Assembly: GCA_017562135.1 (NCBI GenBank)
Contig: QEYB01000282.1
Span: forward strand, 1,073,501 to 1,137,500
Source: Dipylidium caninum
Taxonomy: Eukaryota > Platyhelminthes > Cestoda > Cyclophyllidea > Dipylidiidae
Direction: 5' to 3'
Length of the DNA: 64,000 bases
This document shows positions 31,466 through 41,493 of this stretch, in pieces. The position numbers were made by a program, and so were the translations under genes. Positions within the stretch are counted from its first letter, which is position 1. Every line of letters begins with the position of its first letter. The notes under the pieces are model-generated. The model saw nothing but the letters and a program-made list of their open reading frames with translations. It was not told where the DNA came from and made no database searches.

Positions 31466-33244
31466 TCAGGAGTGATTTCTCTCAACGTCCGAGAACATTA
31501 ATGTGGGTGGAGGAGTCGCCGCTTCATTAGCTGTGCAATGCAAGGCTTCACGCCACTGTCTTTCGTGTCCTCGACGCAACAGCTCGGCCTGACTGATGGT
31601 CTGTGCCAAGGGGCAATTCTTGGTGTCGGGCAGGAAGATGAAGGTGAGAATAATGGCTATGAGGTTTAACACTGCATAGATAATACTGGGGAGGTAAGTG
31701 TAGAGAGAATAGAGGTCATTAATAAATGGTGACAGGGAGGAGAGTGAACAGCCGAATGCCATCACAAAGAAGAGGCCCATATTCCTCACTGTTGTTGGAA
31801 AAAATTCGGTCACATGGAGAAGGCAAATGTTGTAGGCCACAGTTACCATCAACTTTCCAAAAATACTTATTAGCGTGTTGGCGAGGGGAGACTGGGCTCG
31901 TACAAGAGGCGCAATCAGAAGTGCAGGAATAACTGAGGAGGCAGCAAATATGAAGCTATTTCGTCGGTTGAATAGGTGACAGATTAACCAGCCGACAATG
32001 CTGGAGGGGACCTCACTGAGACCCATGTAGAAGACATTGAGAAAAACGTTATCTGCTGCAAAATTGGCGCTAGTTGAAAGACCATAGTAGCTGGTGCTCA
32101 CCGCTGAAAGTTGAACACAGAAAATTAGAAGGCCACACCGGACATTAGGAGAGCGAAAAACATCGAGCAGACTTTCTGATTTCTCCACTGACTGACTGGA
32201 GGGGAGTGCTTTTGCAGAAAGTGGTTCTCGAATTGCTTTGTCCAGGAATTCTTCCGGCAGACTCACCTTATTCCACTTGGCCAATTTGGCCAGAGTCTTT
32301 CGGTACTCCTCGTATTTCCCATTGAGTATCAACCATCGCGGCGACTCGGGCAGTATGAAGAAGAGTGGAATGTAACCGATAAGGCCAAAAAGACCGTAGA
32401 GTCGAAAGACTCTCCACTCTCTTGTCAGATAGGCCAGTCCGGCTGTTAGCATATAACCCACGCAGAAGGGGATCCAGTAACAATTGCCGTAGACGGTTCT
32501 TTTGCCTGCTGGCAGTAATTCGTAGAGAAGGCCAGTGGTGTAATAGCACAGCGGCATCGACAGCATTCGCATAATTCGACAGATGAAAATCCACACTAGA
32601 CTGGACGCGAAAGGCGTCACAAGACTCCAGAAGATCTCCATCACCATGTAGAAGAGGAGGACGCGTCGCCGACTGAATCGGTCCGTAAATATAGCCATGA
32701 AGTGACCCACGGCGACAGCAATCATCGTGGCCGAAGTCAGCCAGTTTGCCCAAACCCTTTCGCCGCATACAAGGTCGTAGTCAGTCACTACGCTACTCAA
32801 CATCGCGCTGCTATCGTAGGTGAAATTGGAGCAGCCAACAGCACGCACGTCGCCACCGCCGCCGCCGTCTGCATCGCTGATGGCTGCGTAGCACTGATCA
32901 AGTCCACTGGTGTCGCCGTCGGGTGACAGGGGTAACGCTCGGCCAGCGAGGAGAGCATCATACTGCGACTTTGTAATCCACGTCACTCGGGAGGCATGCA
33001 AAATGCGGCTGTCGGAGCAGTTGAATGTGGGAGAGAAATTTAAAAAGACAATAGACTGGAATTCATAGGCAAGGATAATGCTGAAGGAGGCGAAACAGAG
33101 TGTGAGATATATGAGGAAGAGGCCATTTCCGTAGACTTTTTCTATGGCCGTCTCGTAGTTAATCGGTGTCATACGAGAGTCCGAGCGAGGCCAGTGCGCG
33201 ACAGCCGCGCGGAGACGAGGTTTTATGCCTCGTGTTCTCATCAC
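31466..33244 (-). CDS. SLC22-type organic ion transporter (MFS), single exon
   Basis: SLC22 proteins are plasma-membrane uniporters or exchangers of organic cations, anions or zwitterions. This uninterrupted 592-codon frame has the family layout: TM1 at residues 41-60, a large extracellular loop (71-165) with two N-glycosylation sequons (N75, N140) and four Cys, then MFS motif A GHFMAIFTDRFSRRR (180-194), YGNCYWIPFCVGYMLTAG (252-269), PESPRWLI (299-306), and the C-terminal LPDTKNCPLAQTI motif. Met25, just before INYETAIEKVYGNG (the usual SLC22 N terminus), is an alternative start; the upstream 24 residues are Arg-rich. The loop holds a Gly run. The substrate cannot be predicted: no clear OCT or OAT charge signature was recognised. 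The lack of introns is notable beside intron-rich neighbours, but the gene looks intact. Confidence 0.93.
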   Translation of the reverse strand: MMRTRGIKPRLRAAVAHWPRSDSRMTPINYETAIEKVYGNGLFLIYLTLCFASFSIILAYEFQSIVFLNFSPTFNCSDSRILHASRVTWITKSQYDALLAGRALPLSPDGDTSGLDQCYAAISDADGGGGGDVRAVGCSNFTYDSSAMLSSVVTDYDLVCGERVWANWLTSATMIAVAVGHFMAIFTDRFSRRRVLLFYMVMEIFWSLVTPFASSLVWIFICRIMRMLSMPLCYYTTGLLYELLPAGKRTVYGNCYWIPFCVGYMLTAGLAYLTREWRVFRLYGLFGLIGYIPLFFILPESPRWLILNGKYEEYRKTLAKLAKWNKVSLPEEFLDKAIREPLSAKALPSSQSVEKSESLLDVFRSPNVRCGLLIFCVQLSAVSTSYYGLSTSANFAADNVFLNVFYMGLSEVPSSIVGWLICHLFNRRNSFIFAASSVIPALLIAPLVRAQSPLANTLISIFGKLMVTVAYNICLLHVTEFFPTTVRNMGLFFVMAFGCSLSSLSPFINDLYSLYTYLPSIIYAVLNLIAIILTFIFLPDTKNCPLAQTISQAELLRRGHERQWREALHCTANEAATPPPTLMFSDVERNHS

Positions 33245-34460
33245 ACTCCGCTAATGTGTGTTTATTTAAACTGCACACCATCCGACTGGTAGGCCCTCTC
33301 TCTTGCAGCGCCCGTGTGTGTTTTTTGTTTGCCAAGGCATCACGTTGTGATGTTCTGTAGGTGCAGTACGCTACACCGAACATATGCCACTCCGAGATTT
33401 TGCAGTGCTTAGAGGAAATACAAGTTAAATTCAATCGCCCTGTGGGAAGGGGAGCTCGAAGTCGGGAGAAAAAGAGCTCCAATGCAGTGCACTGACTTTA
33501 GGAGTTTGTCCGCCTTGGAATTTGACAGGCTGGCACCGAAATCGTTCCGGCATTGCTAAGAGCCTTGAATTCGCGTGTAGACGAGAGCTCGCTTAGAGGA
33601 CAGCGATATGCGCAACCAACACACAAAGGTTTGCGCACTCATGGTGGAGTGGGATGATCTCTAAACCCCGAGGAACAGGTTGACAGCTCGTCGTTACGAG
33701 CACATTAAGCCTTCTTATTCGGAAGGTTGAGTGTGATACATTCTTCGGGAATTTCTGCACCGAAAGAGTTTATACTCCTCCTCGGAGAACCTCCATCTCG
33801 ACACCCGCCACTCAGACGAAGAAGGACTTGGGCTTTGAGTTGGTGTCCCTCAAAGACACGCCAGCTAGAGGCGAGAATAGAGTGAATGGAGAGGTGAAAG
33901 TGTGATCTGATTAAAAACACACTGCACGCATGTCTGCCAGGTGAAAGAAGACAAATGAAGCGAGCGCTCAAATTAGTGCGAAGTTGTCCACATTAAACAT
34001 CTTCCATTATTTGACATTGCCTCATTTTGCTACGTGAAATGACTGCTGTCCAAACAGAAAGACGAGAGGAGTAAATCAGGCCGAGGATTGAGGGCTTCCA
34101 CCGAGGGTAGACGCACTTCGGCCTGCGTCTACACGCCTGACTGGCGAGAAATTACCGCCAAGATAAACTGCCCCGAACTACCAGGTCGAGGGAGGACGCG
34201 AGGCCAGAAAACAGGTGTCACCTTGTTTACGCATAATTTGACCGCATTTCACGCTGCCATAACCTCAATAGCCCATTTTTTGCCACCTCGACTGGCCATA
34301 ATTAACTGAATGACCCAGGGTAAGGACAATTAAGTGCCGACATCGGCCCGCGGAGCCTCTTCCCGGAGTCACCATGTTAATGTCGTGACTAGGTCCGAGA
34401 ATATGCAGATGGAAGGTCTGAATGAGGAGAGCGAAGCTTCCAAACGAAGATCACTGGCTT
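33245..34460. other. Upstream flank of the SLC22 gene
   Basis: Should contain the SLC22 promoter and 5' UTR. I see no TATA box or other element that I can support. Confidence 0.4.
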
Positions 34461-34680
34461 ATCAAGTGGAAATCCCACATGGGATAAAAGTAGTATGTGC
34501 GGGACCATGTTCGAGGAGGTTGTTCTTCCGTGTAGCTATGACAAAGGCGTGTTCGGGTCTGAGAACACGCTGAGAAATGCCTGAGTGAGGGGAGTAACAC
34601 TCCCAAGCTAGAACCAGTCTGACCTTTCAAGTAGAATGCCTACACGGGGTAAAAGTAGTATGTGCAGGGTCATGTTTCAT
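34461..34680 (+). repeat. Direct repeat pair, period about 165 bp
   Basis: Segments starting at 34461 and 34626 share the pattern tcaagt-gaa--cc-acac, then aaaagtagtatgtgc-ggg and catgtt. About 50 bases each, roughly 80 percent alike by eye. Confidence 0.8.
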
Positions 34681-34689
34681 CCTTGTCAA

Positions 34690-35030
34690 CCCCATTGTTT
34701 CCCGGCGGCATTGTCATCTATGTCGACTGCGAGGGGGGATAACTCTCACTCCTCCGCTGTATATTTGTCCGGTGGATGGATAGAATTTGCTCTACACGAT
34801 ATCCGCCGCGACGAGTGAGGCAGATCCTTTAACTCGAACATGGACACCAAAATTCCCACCTTTCCTTTTGTAACATTTAGTTCAAGCAGTGAGGAAATCT
34901 CCGTCCCCATGCCCATCACATTGTTGTCGTCAAGTAACTATTTTTTTCCTTGATTAAGCAATGAACTGTCTTGAGACAGGCAGAAAGGAGACCCGGAAAC
35001 GCAATCCTCTCTTCTATCACTCTGACCTAT
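34690..35030 (+). pseudogene. Decayed duplicate of RhoGEF intron 1 / exon 2 boundary
   Basis: Aligns in order with 42690-43015. Matches include ccccattgttt (both), gtccg-g-gg-----gaatttgct, gtgaggc-gat-c-ttaactcgaa (34815 and 42807), gaacac/gacacc-aaatt-cc, cttgatta (34949 and 42915), gcaatgaa-t and gaaacgcaatcct (34996 and 42993). The copy lacks about 27 bases that include the exon start, so it is not a functional exon. Confidence 0.72.
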
Positions 35031-38000
35031 CAAGCTGATTGCTTCCATGGAGGAATTAAGTAGAAGGTGTAAAGCTACGTGCCCGTCTCACGCACCGTAT
35101 CACTCTGTTGACGCCTCTACCCGCTATTTGACCAGTGACAGTGAAGCCGACATGTAGCGGAAAAGTTTTTTTTAAGCGTTGTTAGAGCTTGTAAAGACCG
35201 GTAAATAAGTCGTTTTAGCGCATGATAAACTGCATGTGCTGAAGCACGGGAAAAGCGGAATTTCCTCGGGCGGTAGACTGTTGCTCCAATCGTTAAAACT
35301 TCCCAGACGAGCGTATTATTCATTTGTGTATGTGCGCAATAACATCATTACTGATTTACTCCTGTGGTTGTGGCTCCGTCTGCTACAGACTGCTTCATTG
35401 TGGGTGTATGAAACACACAAAACGCCCCATCAGTCACGAAAGTCTCCAAATCGAGGTGACTCTGTCAACTTGGGGGCCACATTGGCCAGGCAAGAAGTGG
35501 ATGAACTCCTGTCTCTCACAAAAATTGCATTCATTCAAGTGTCCTTAGGGCCGGCGGTCATTCCAGTGCCCTGTTGGAATGTAATTTGCATGTCCCTCCG
35601 GAAACGGTTTATTTCCTGACGGCAAGAGAAAAGTTGAAAAAATTAGAATCCCCAATTTTTCCTCCAAGATATGTCATCTTGCCCACCCTGAAGGAACAGT
35701 CGCCGAGGCCTGAATTTTCCACGACTATTGGGCCAGTCCATCCGACATCCAGGTGGCATCCGATGCAGAAACCGCACTTTTTCCAGGCCCTAACATCTCC
35801 TCGGGTAGGAGCGTTTTTGCTCTTTCAACATTTCTGGTGGCTGGCATATTCCCCTCCCGTTGAATACTCCAGTGGACACGACACTCCGGACGTTTGGCAG
35901 TGGATAAGGAAGACCTCTCTGGCTCCGGCCGACTCGTCATCCAGCCAGGCGCAACTCTCTCCACCCGTAAATGTCCTCGCATTAGAGAAAAAGCACCTTG
36001 GCCATATCCAAATGAGGCAACATATCCTGCCTAACGCTGAGTTTGCCGCGCTATGAGCTTCTTAATCTCTTCAGAGGAAGAGGACTGCTCGAAAAATCTC
36101 CACTCTGTGGCCATTCCGTCAAGCAGCAAGTCTCTCGCGTCCCGTTTTAATGCATCGTGGAATTTAGCCCGTTTCCACAGTCTTGTGGGCCGTCAGTTTC
36201 AACAAGCGGCGTCGCAGCCCCAGGTTGGTGGGAGTTGACACCACTCGTGCCGCCAGCGGACGAGCAAGGCGCGCATCGAACACTTTCAATCCTCGGATGC
36301 CCTTAGACTGCTTATCCAGTCTTACAGCCTCACGCGACGGTGATCAAAGAGGCCAATTCGAAATAGCACAAGACAAAGGAGGAGAAGGAGGAGGCAGGAA
36401 ATGCTCTGGACGAGATCGTTGATTATCCACGTTGTAGCGATTGTATGCCCACTTTGACTACTTGTCAGACCAAACGGCCGAGATATTAACGGTTAGGAGC
36501 CTCCTGAACAAGATTAGGCTGTAAGTAGACAGGATGTGAAAGTGGCGTCGCGATTACCGGGTCGAAAAGTGCTTCAGCTCCGTTAATGAGCCGCCGGTTC
36601 ATGCAGGCTGGGAAAAGACGACCAACGGTTTCGCCTGATCTCTCAATGCCGAAGACGATTGCGACTCCGCCTCTTTAGCTTCCCCTTTTCATCTAAACTC
36701 TCGTCTCGGCTGGCTGATTTTGCCTCCATCTTACCCTGTCGGTGGAATGTGCAGCTCCAAACTCCTCCGCCATGCTCTTATGGCCACGGCTTCGATAATA
36801 CTTGTATTTCCCGAGTTTAGGCAATTTATTCCACCTGCTCCATCGTTTGTGACGAAAAATGAAGCCTTTTACAGGACGGTCAGGCATTCGATAGACATGG
36901 GAAGGCATAACCCACTCCAAATCAAGGAGGCGGTTGCTTCCCACAACTTTACTGCTTTTATTCAGCTACGGAAGTCACCCTGAACTGCCGAAATACTTCC
37001 CCGGCTCGGAAGGTAGTCATCGACTCTGACTCTCAGGGAACGCAACCATTTCGTGTGTGCTTGGCCATTAAAGCGACAGTTGAAAGTCTTTCTCCACTGA
37101 GACGCGTCGCACCGAGGCTAGGAAGACCACGGTGAGACTCTGGAATTCGCCTGTTTTCTACCAACCTTGTGTTGCTTCATTTAGGCTGCTGACAGCCACC
37201 TTTTCGACTGGACAGAGGAGACATTTCGGGTGATGTTGAAAGCACTGGCTTCCCCAAAACTTGAATGTTACAAGGAGAGAATGTTTACTTAAGAACTGGC
37301 GATCACATCGTTGCCAGACTCTCCAAGACAGGATTAAAAACACCCAGTTTTTTTCCACTTGGTCTCCTTGACCTTATGGAAACTTCATTCCATCATCATC
37401 TGTACCCAACCCCCTTCACAATTAGACTCGAGGCCTCGACACATTCCTATTTTCTCACCCTCCTCGTAACCATTCAGTCTCGATATTTACACACGTGGAC
37501 TTCTGCGGAATACTCGGCTACTTCCGCGGTGGCAAAATCTCGGGTAAGCGGCGAATGAGGCTACTGAAGACCCAGTCGTTCTCTCGAGTATAACCTTGCA
37601 TTCTCTCATTCCCTCCGTGCAACCACGTCCTCAGTACACTGCACCACTATGATGGTAACTTTATGCCTAACACCTGTGCAGGTCAGGCGGAGAATTCAGT
37701 GTCACGCGTACTTCGTCCATGCCAGGGTGTAAGTCGCCAGTGCAATTTTGGTAAAATTCATCCATTATGAAAAAAAGAAGAGAGAAGGAGAGTCTTCGTG
37801 ATAAAAAAATTGCGACGGATGCAAATAGGGGAGAGGAGGAATGCCGTTCTTTGTGGAATGTCTGTCGATGTTCTCCAACCCTTGGAAGTCCGCATAGAGT
37901 GAAAGACACGTGATGAAAATGGGGCTATGGAAATTGTGGGACCAGAATTAACTGCATTCATATGGGCTAAGTGCGGAACTCGCCTAACTGTCAGGCGATC

Positions 38001-38822
38001 CACCTGACAATAGGCACAATTCAGCGATATTCTGAGGGAGAGTTCATGCGATCGTCCAGAGTGTCTCGACTCGAAGACTCCAAATAGAAGGCGAAAATAG
38101 TGCAACCAAGACTGTCAGCCCAATATTCGTGGCGGCAGCGGGCCGAAATAGGGAAGCCACGACCTTGGACGAAGGCAAGTGTCCTACCCTTTGTACGGCG
38201 GTAGGATTTCCTCCCGATGCAGATTGGACACAGCCGTGGCAGGGGGTTGTGGCCAAAATGTGTAGAAGCCTGTGAATGGGGAGGTGTAAACCGTCAAATT
38301 GGGCTCAAAATTTCCTCGGTTTATGATTTCTTCCTAGAAGAAAGGCTACAAAATAACTATTCTTAAAGAAGTGTCCATTTTTAAGTAAGTTATGGAGTAT
38401 GTTTTAGGAAAAGTAACGGAACGAAAGGCGACTAGTGAACGAGGCATTCATTGTGGATTGGTCACTCCGGGGATGATGGATGCCTTCAAGCTCACGCCCA
38501 AATAAGGCATATTCAAAATTCTTCTGTTTCAAACGATTGCTCTTCTACTCTTTCTGCAGGAAAGTAGATATCTTTACTTTCGGTTCTAGCTACTTAATAC
38601 ATTTGCGAGTAGCATACATCCGTGGTTAACGTGTTCCATAATCAGTCTCTGCTGCAAATGAAAACCTCGTATTCCGCATACATCTCTTATTATTGAAAGC
38701 AAGCTATTTTGTCAATGTGGCACCCCATCCTTCAGCATGTGTTGAATAAACTAAATTTCGGTTTATGAAGACTTGGACCATCCAAATTCGCCCTACTATT
38801 GGGGAGGAAGGCAGCCAAGGCG
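35031..38822. other. Intergenic stretch without an accepted gene
   Basis: Several frames of 60-160 codons are open, but none shows a known domain or consistent splice sites. Nothing else recognised. Confidence 0.4.
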
Positions 38823-40031
38823 ATGGCAAGCTCGGACACCTCTTCTGCCACCGATAGGAAGTCCACTGTGGTCACGGGTAAGGCTCGTCCTGTACACACG
38901 TACACCGTCTTCCCTGCCGTTTATTGGACACGCCGAAGTGGCTCTTCATTGGCTGCAAGGACTGCCGTGGTCCGACCCAACCGATGCCCCCCACAGCCGC
39001 CTCTGTGTGCGTGTGTGCACTTTTCCCTTTCCCCATATAAGACAAGTGTGCCCTGGTGCTGACTCGCTGTGCTGCGTGACGAACATGCGTGCAACTTTCG
39101 CCATGCGTCAATAATAACAAGTGGAGGTGATACCATCCTCATGACCACAGTTTCGCCACGTGAAAATCCACATCGTATTTCTTTGGGGAAAAAGGCTAGC
39201 CGAACTGTTACCGCCCCCTCGCTTAGTGCCCGTCAGCATGGGAACAGTTTGAAAGCTCCAGTGGTCAATCAGCCCTCTCTCGGTGATCGTTATGCCTCGC
39301 AGGACAACGGACTGTCGCCATTCACCTGCTCGGGCTACCTCTCACCTCGACTCAAATCGAGCTCTTCAACTTGTCTCCGAGACATTAAGGAAGTTTTCAC
39401 CATTCAACAGATTATGCGTGATACCTTAGAGACGCGAAGGAAACCCTCATCTCCGGGTAGCAAGGTGATTCTACAGCGGCAACATCATAAGAAGGAATTT
39501 CTCCGCTCCTGGTCCCGAGAGAGAACCATCGTAACCGAGGAGATCATCTATCCAACCACTAATTTGACTGTAGTCAGTGCCTCGGGATCCTTTGCCTCCA
39601 TCGCGGTGCCCCAGAGTAAACCCTATTTTCCGTTGGAGAGGTACAACTCCGTGATGGGGAAGTCACTTCCTGCGCCTTCGGTGACTCTCGTTGGCGCCCT
39701 TCCCTCGCATGTACTGGAGTATGGTCGTCGAGTACCTCTGACCACGCCGAAGGATGGAAATTCCTCCCTCCTGCGGGACAAAAGACAACGTCTCCGAAAG
39801 CAAGTGTCTGAACCCGAAGGATCCACCCTCCTTTTCAGTGATTTAACCTCAAATCGGGGTTTGACGGGGGCGAGAGTGATTGAGGTGCAGAAGTCACCCG
39901 ATGGCATACGTTCGCTGTCGAGGTCGTCGGCGAAGATGGCTATGCGACGAGCTAATTCGGCCGCTCTTAAGTGTACCGTCGGTCCTTGCCTCTCGGGGAC
40001 AGTCTACAGCCTCCTGGAAGCATGCCGATGA
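38823..40031 (+). CDS. Two-exon protein of unknown function
   Basis: I do not recognise this protein. Exon 1 (38823-38877) gives MASSDTSSATDRKSTVVT with a gtaagg donor. Exon 2 (39127-40031) joins in phase (codon GGT) and reads DTILMTTVSPRENPHRISLG and onwards, total 319 residues. It is basic and Ser-rich, with charged stretches (RRKPSSPGSKVILQRQHHKK, RDKRQRLRKQVSEPEG) and no membrane segment or signal peptide. A long frame with even codon use and a neat phase join support a real gene. The intron acceptor has a poor pyrimidine tract. The RhoGEF start lies 1.1 kb downstream on the same strand, so these could be alternative 5' exons of it, but the in-frame stop at 40029 argues for a separate gene. 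Confidence 0.55.
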
Positions 40032-41144
40032 GGATCAGTTGGTGTAAGTTCCTCATTTACATACAAGTGGATGCAAAATTTGGTTGAGTATTTTTCCCAT
40101 TCCTTTGTCCACTTTACAATTTGTTACTCACTAACATCGTGTGGCTATCAAACTGAGACTAAAATTGCAAATTAATTTCCCCACTTGAGCCAGCCCCATT
40201 CCGCCTCAAGTCGGCCCCGCTCGTCCCGCCTCTCTGCCGTGTGGGCTCGTTGTACCACTCAAAGTCCAGCACTTGTCACGAACCACCGAGACAGAGCATT
40301 GGTCTGACGCACGACTTTGGCTAAAGCAAAGAAATAACCGTAAGGGGCGTTAAATTATGTTTCCTCACAAGGGATTCAATCCATATTCGAGGGATTTGGT
40401 CTTCTTCTCTTATTACGGCGTAAACCGCGAGTTTCTCGCCTTCGATTTGGGTTTCCCTATGGCCTGGACCACATGTCAAGTCTTGACAAGGCACACGTTA
40501 ATACAGAGAAATTAGATTTACGGCGATTATAAATCGAGATGCGCAGGGGCGGATGGAGGGTGAGGCGAAAATCGCGTGGATCCGACGACGACGACGATTA
40601 GACTGAGGATACACGGTGAAAATCCACGTATCAACCGAATATTGTGCCTGAGTGTGCATGTTTGTTTGTGTGGGCGTGTGGAGACTGAGTATTCGGTGCT
40701 ACGAGGACGTGTGTTTGTGTGTGTATGTTTGTGTGTGTATGTGTGTGTGTCTGCGGAGACTGGCACACAGGCCTGTGTGCTGCATGCACCATGGGCACGA
40801 GGGCACAAAACCATTGGACGAGTGCCCACTCATCTCTAACACTGTTAATTTATGCGCATAAAAAGGTTACTGCAGACCGAAGTGGGGCGCATGCGATTCG
40901 GTGTGAATTCATTTGTTCGAGGATTTTTGGTGGATTACACGAGCCCCACACCAGGCTGTACGCCTCGAGACACGGATAAATTTACCGTCATCAGCATGAC
41001 TAAAGGGAATCTGAGAAATCTGCTGGGAATTTCAAAGTGGGTCACCTTTTTCTGTTCTACGCATATTTACACCTTTTATCACTTTACGTTGGGGGCGCTA
41101 TCTTAGTGGGTTAGTAAATACACACGCTCACTCTCGATGATCTG
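40032..41144. other. Gap with GT-rich microsatellite
   Basis: Holds an imperfect (GT)n tract at about 40655-40752. It may contain the RhoGEF promoter; no element was recognised. Confidence 0.5.
40655..40752 (+). repeat. Imperfect (GT)n microsatellite
   Basis: Interrupted gtgtgt runs over about 100 bases, generating spurious Val/Cys-rich frames on the plus strand. Confidence 0.85.
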
Positions 41145-41493
41145 ATGTCTGCGACTCGAGCGTCGAAGTGGGAGAGACGGGGAAAGGGGAGGATGCGGGT
41201 CAACCCTCAGGGTAGGCGGCAAAGTCTCTTCACTGGATGGGAAAAACGTCGACGTGCCTCGCTGAAACCTGTGGCGGACCCATCGACCCGGTTATTAGGG
41301 GATTCGTTTTGCCACCACCGCCCCTCTTCCTCCGCTGTCAGTCAAATGTCAGTCCCATTGGAGAGACTGAAAGTAGTGATGCACCCGGGACATGCGGCAA
41401 CGAATAGCTTGGAGAAGGAAAATACGACCACGAATCGGCAGGAGTCTTCAATGGTAGTGGGCCAGACGAGCTGTCATCTCCCCTTGTTGTCAC
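41145..41493 (+). CDS. ARHGEF11/12-like: RhoGEF exon 1 (start tentative)
   Basis: Starts MSATRASKWERRGKGRMRVN, basic, without a known domain. An in-frame TAA at 41115 and no acceptor between make ATG 41145 the likely initiator. The gtaagg donor leaves one base (C) that completes a Gln codon with exon 2. Confidence 0.6.

Noticed and set aside
35574..36056. Plus-strand frame of 160 codons
   Set aside because: Lacks a proper ATG at its start, shows no known domain, and the opposite strand is also partly open. Kept out for lack of support.
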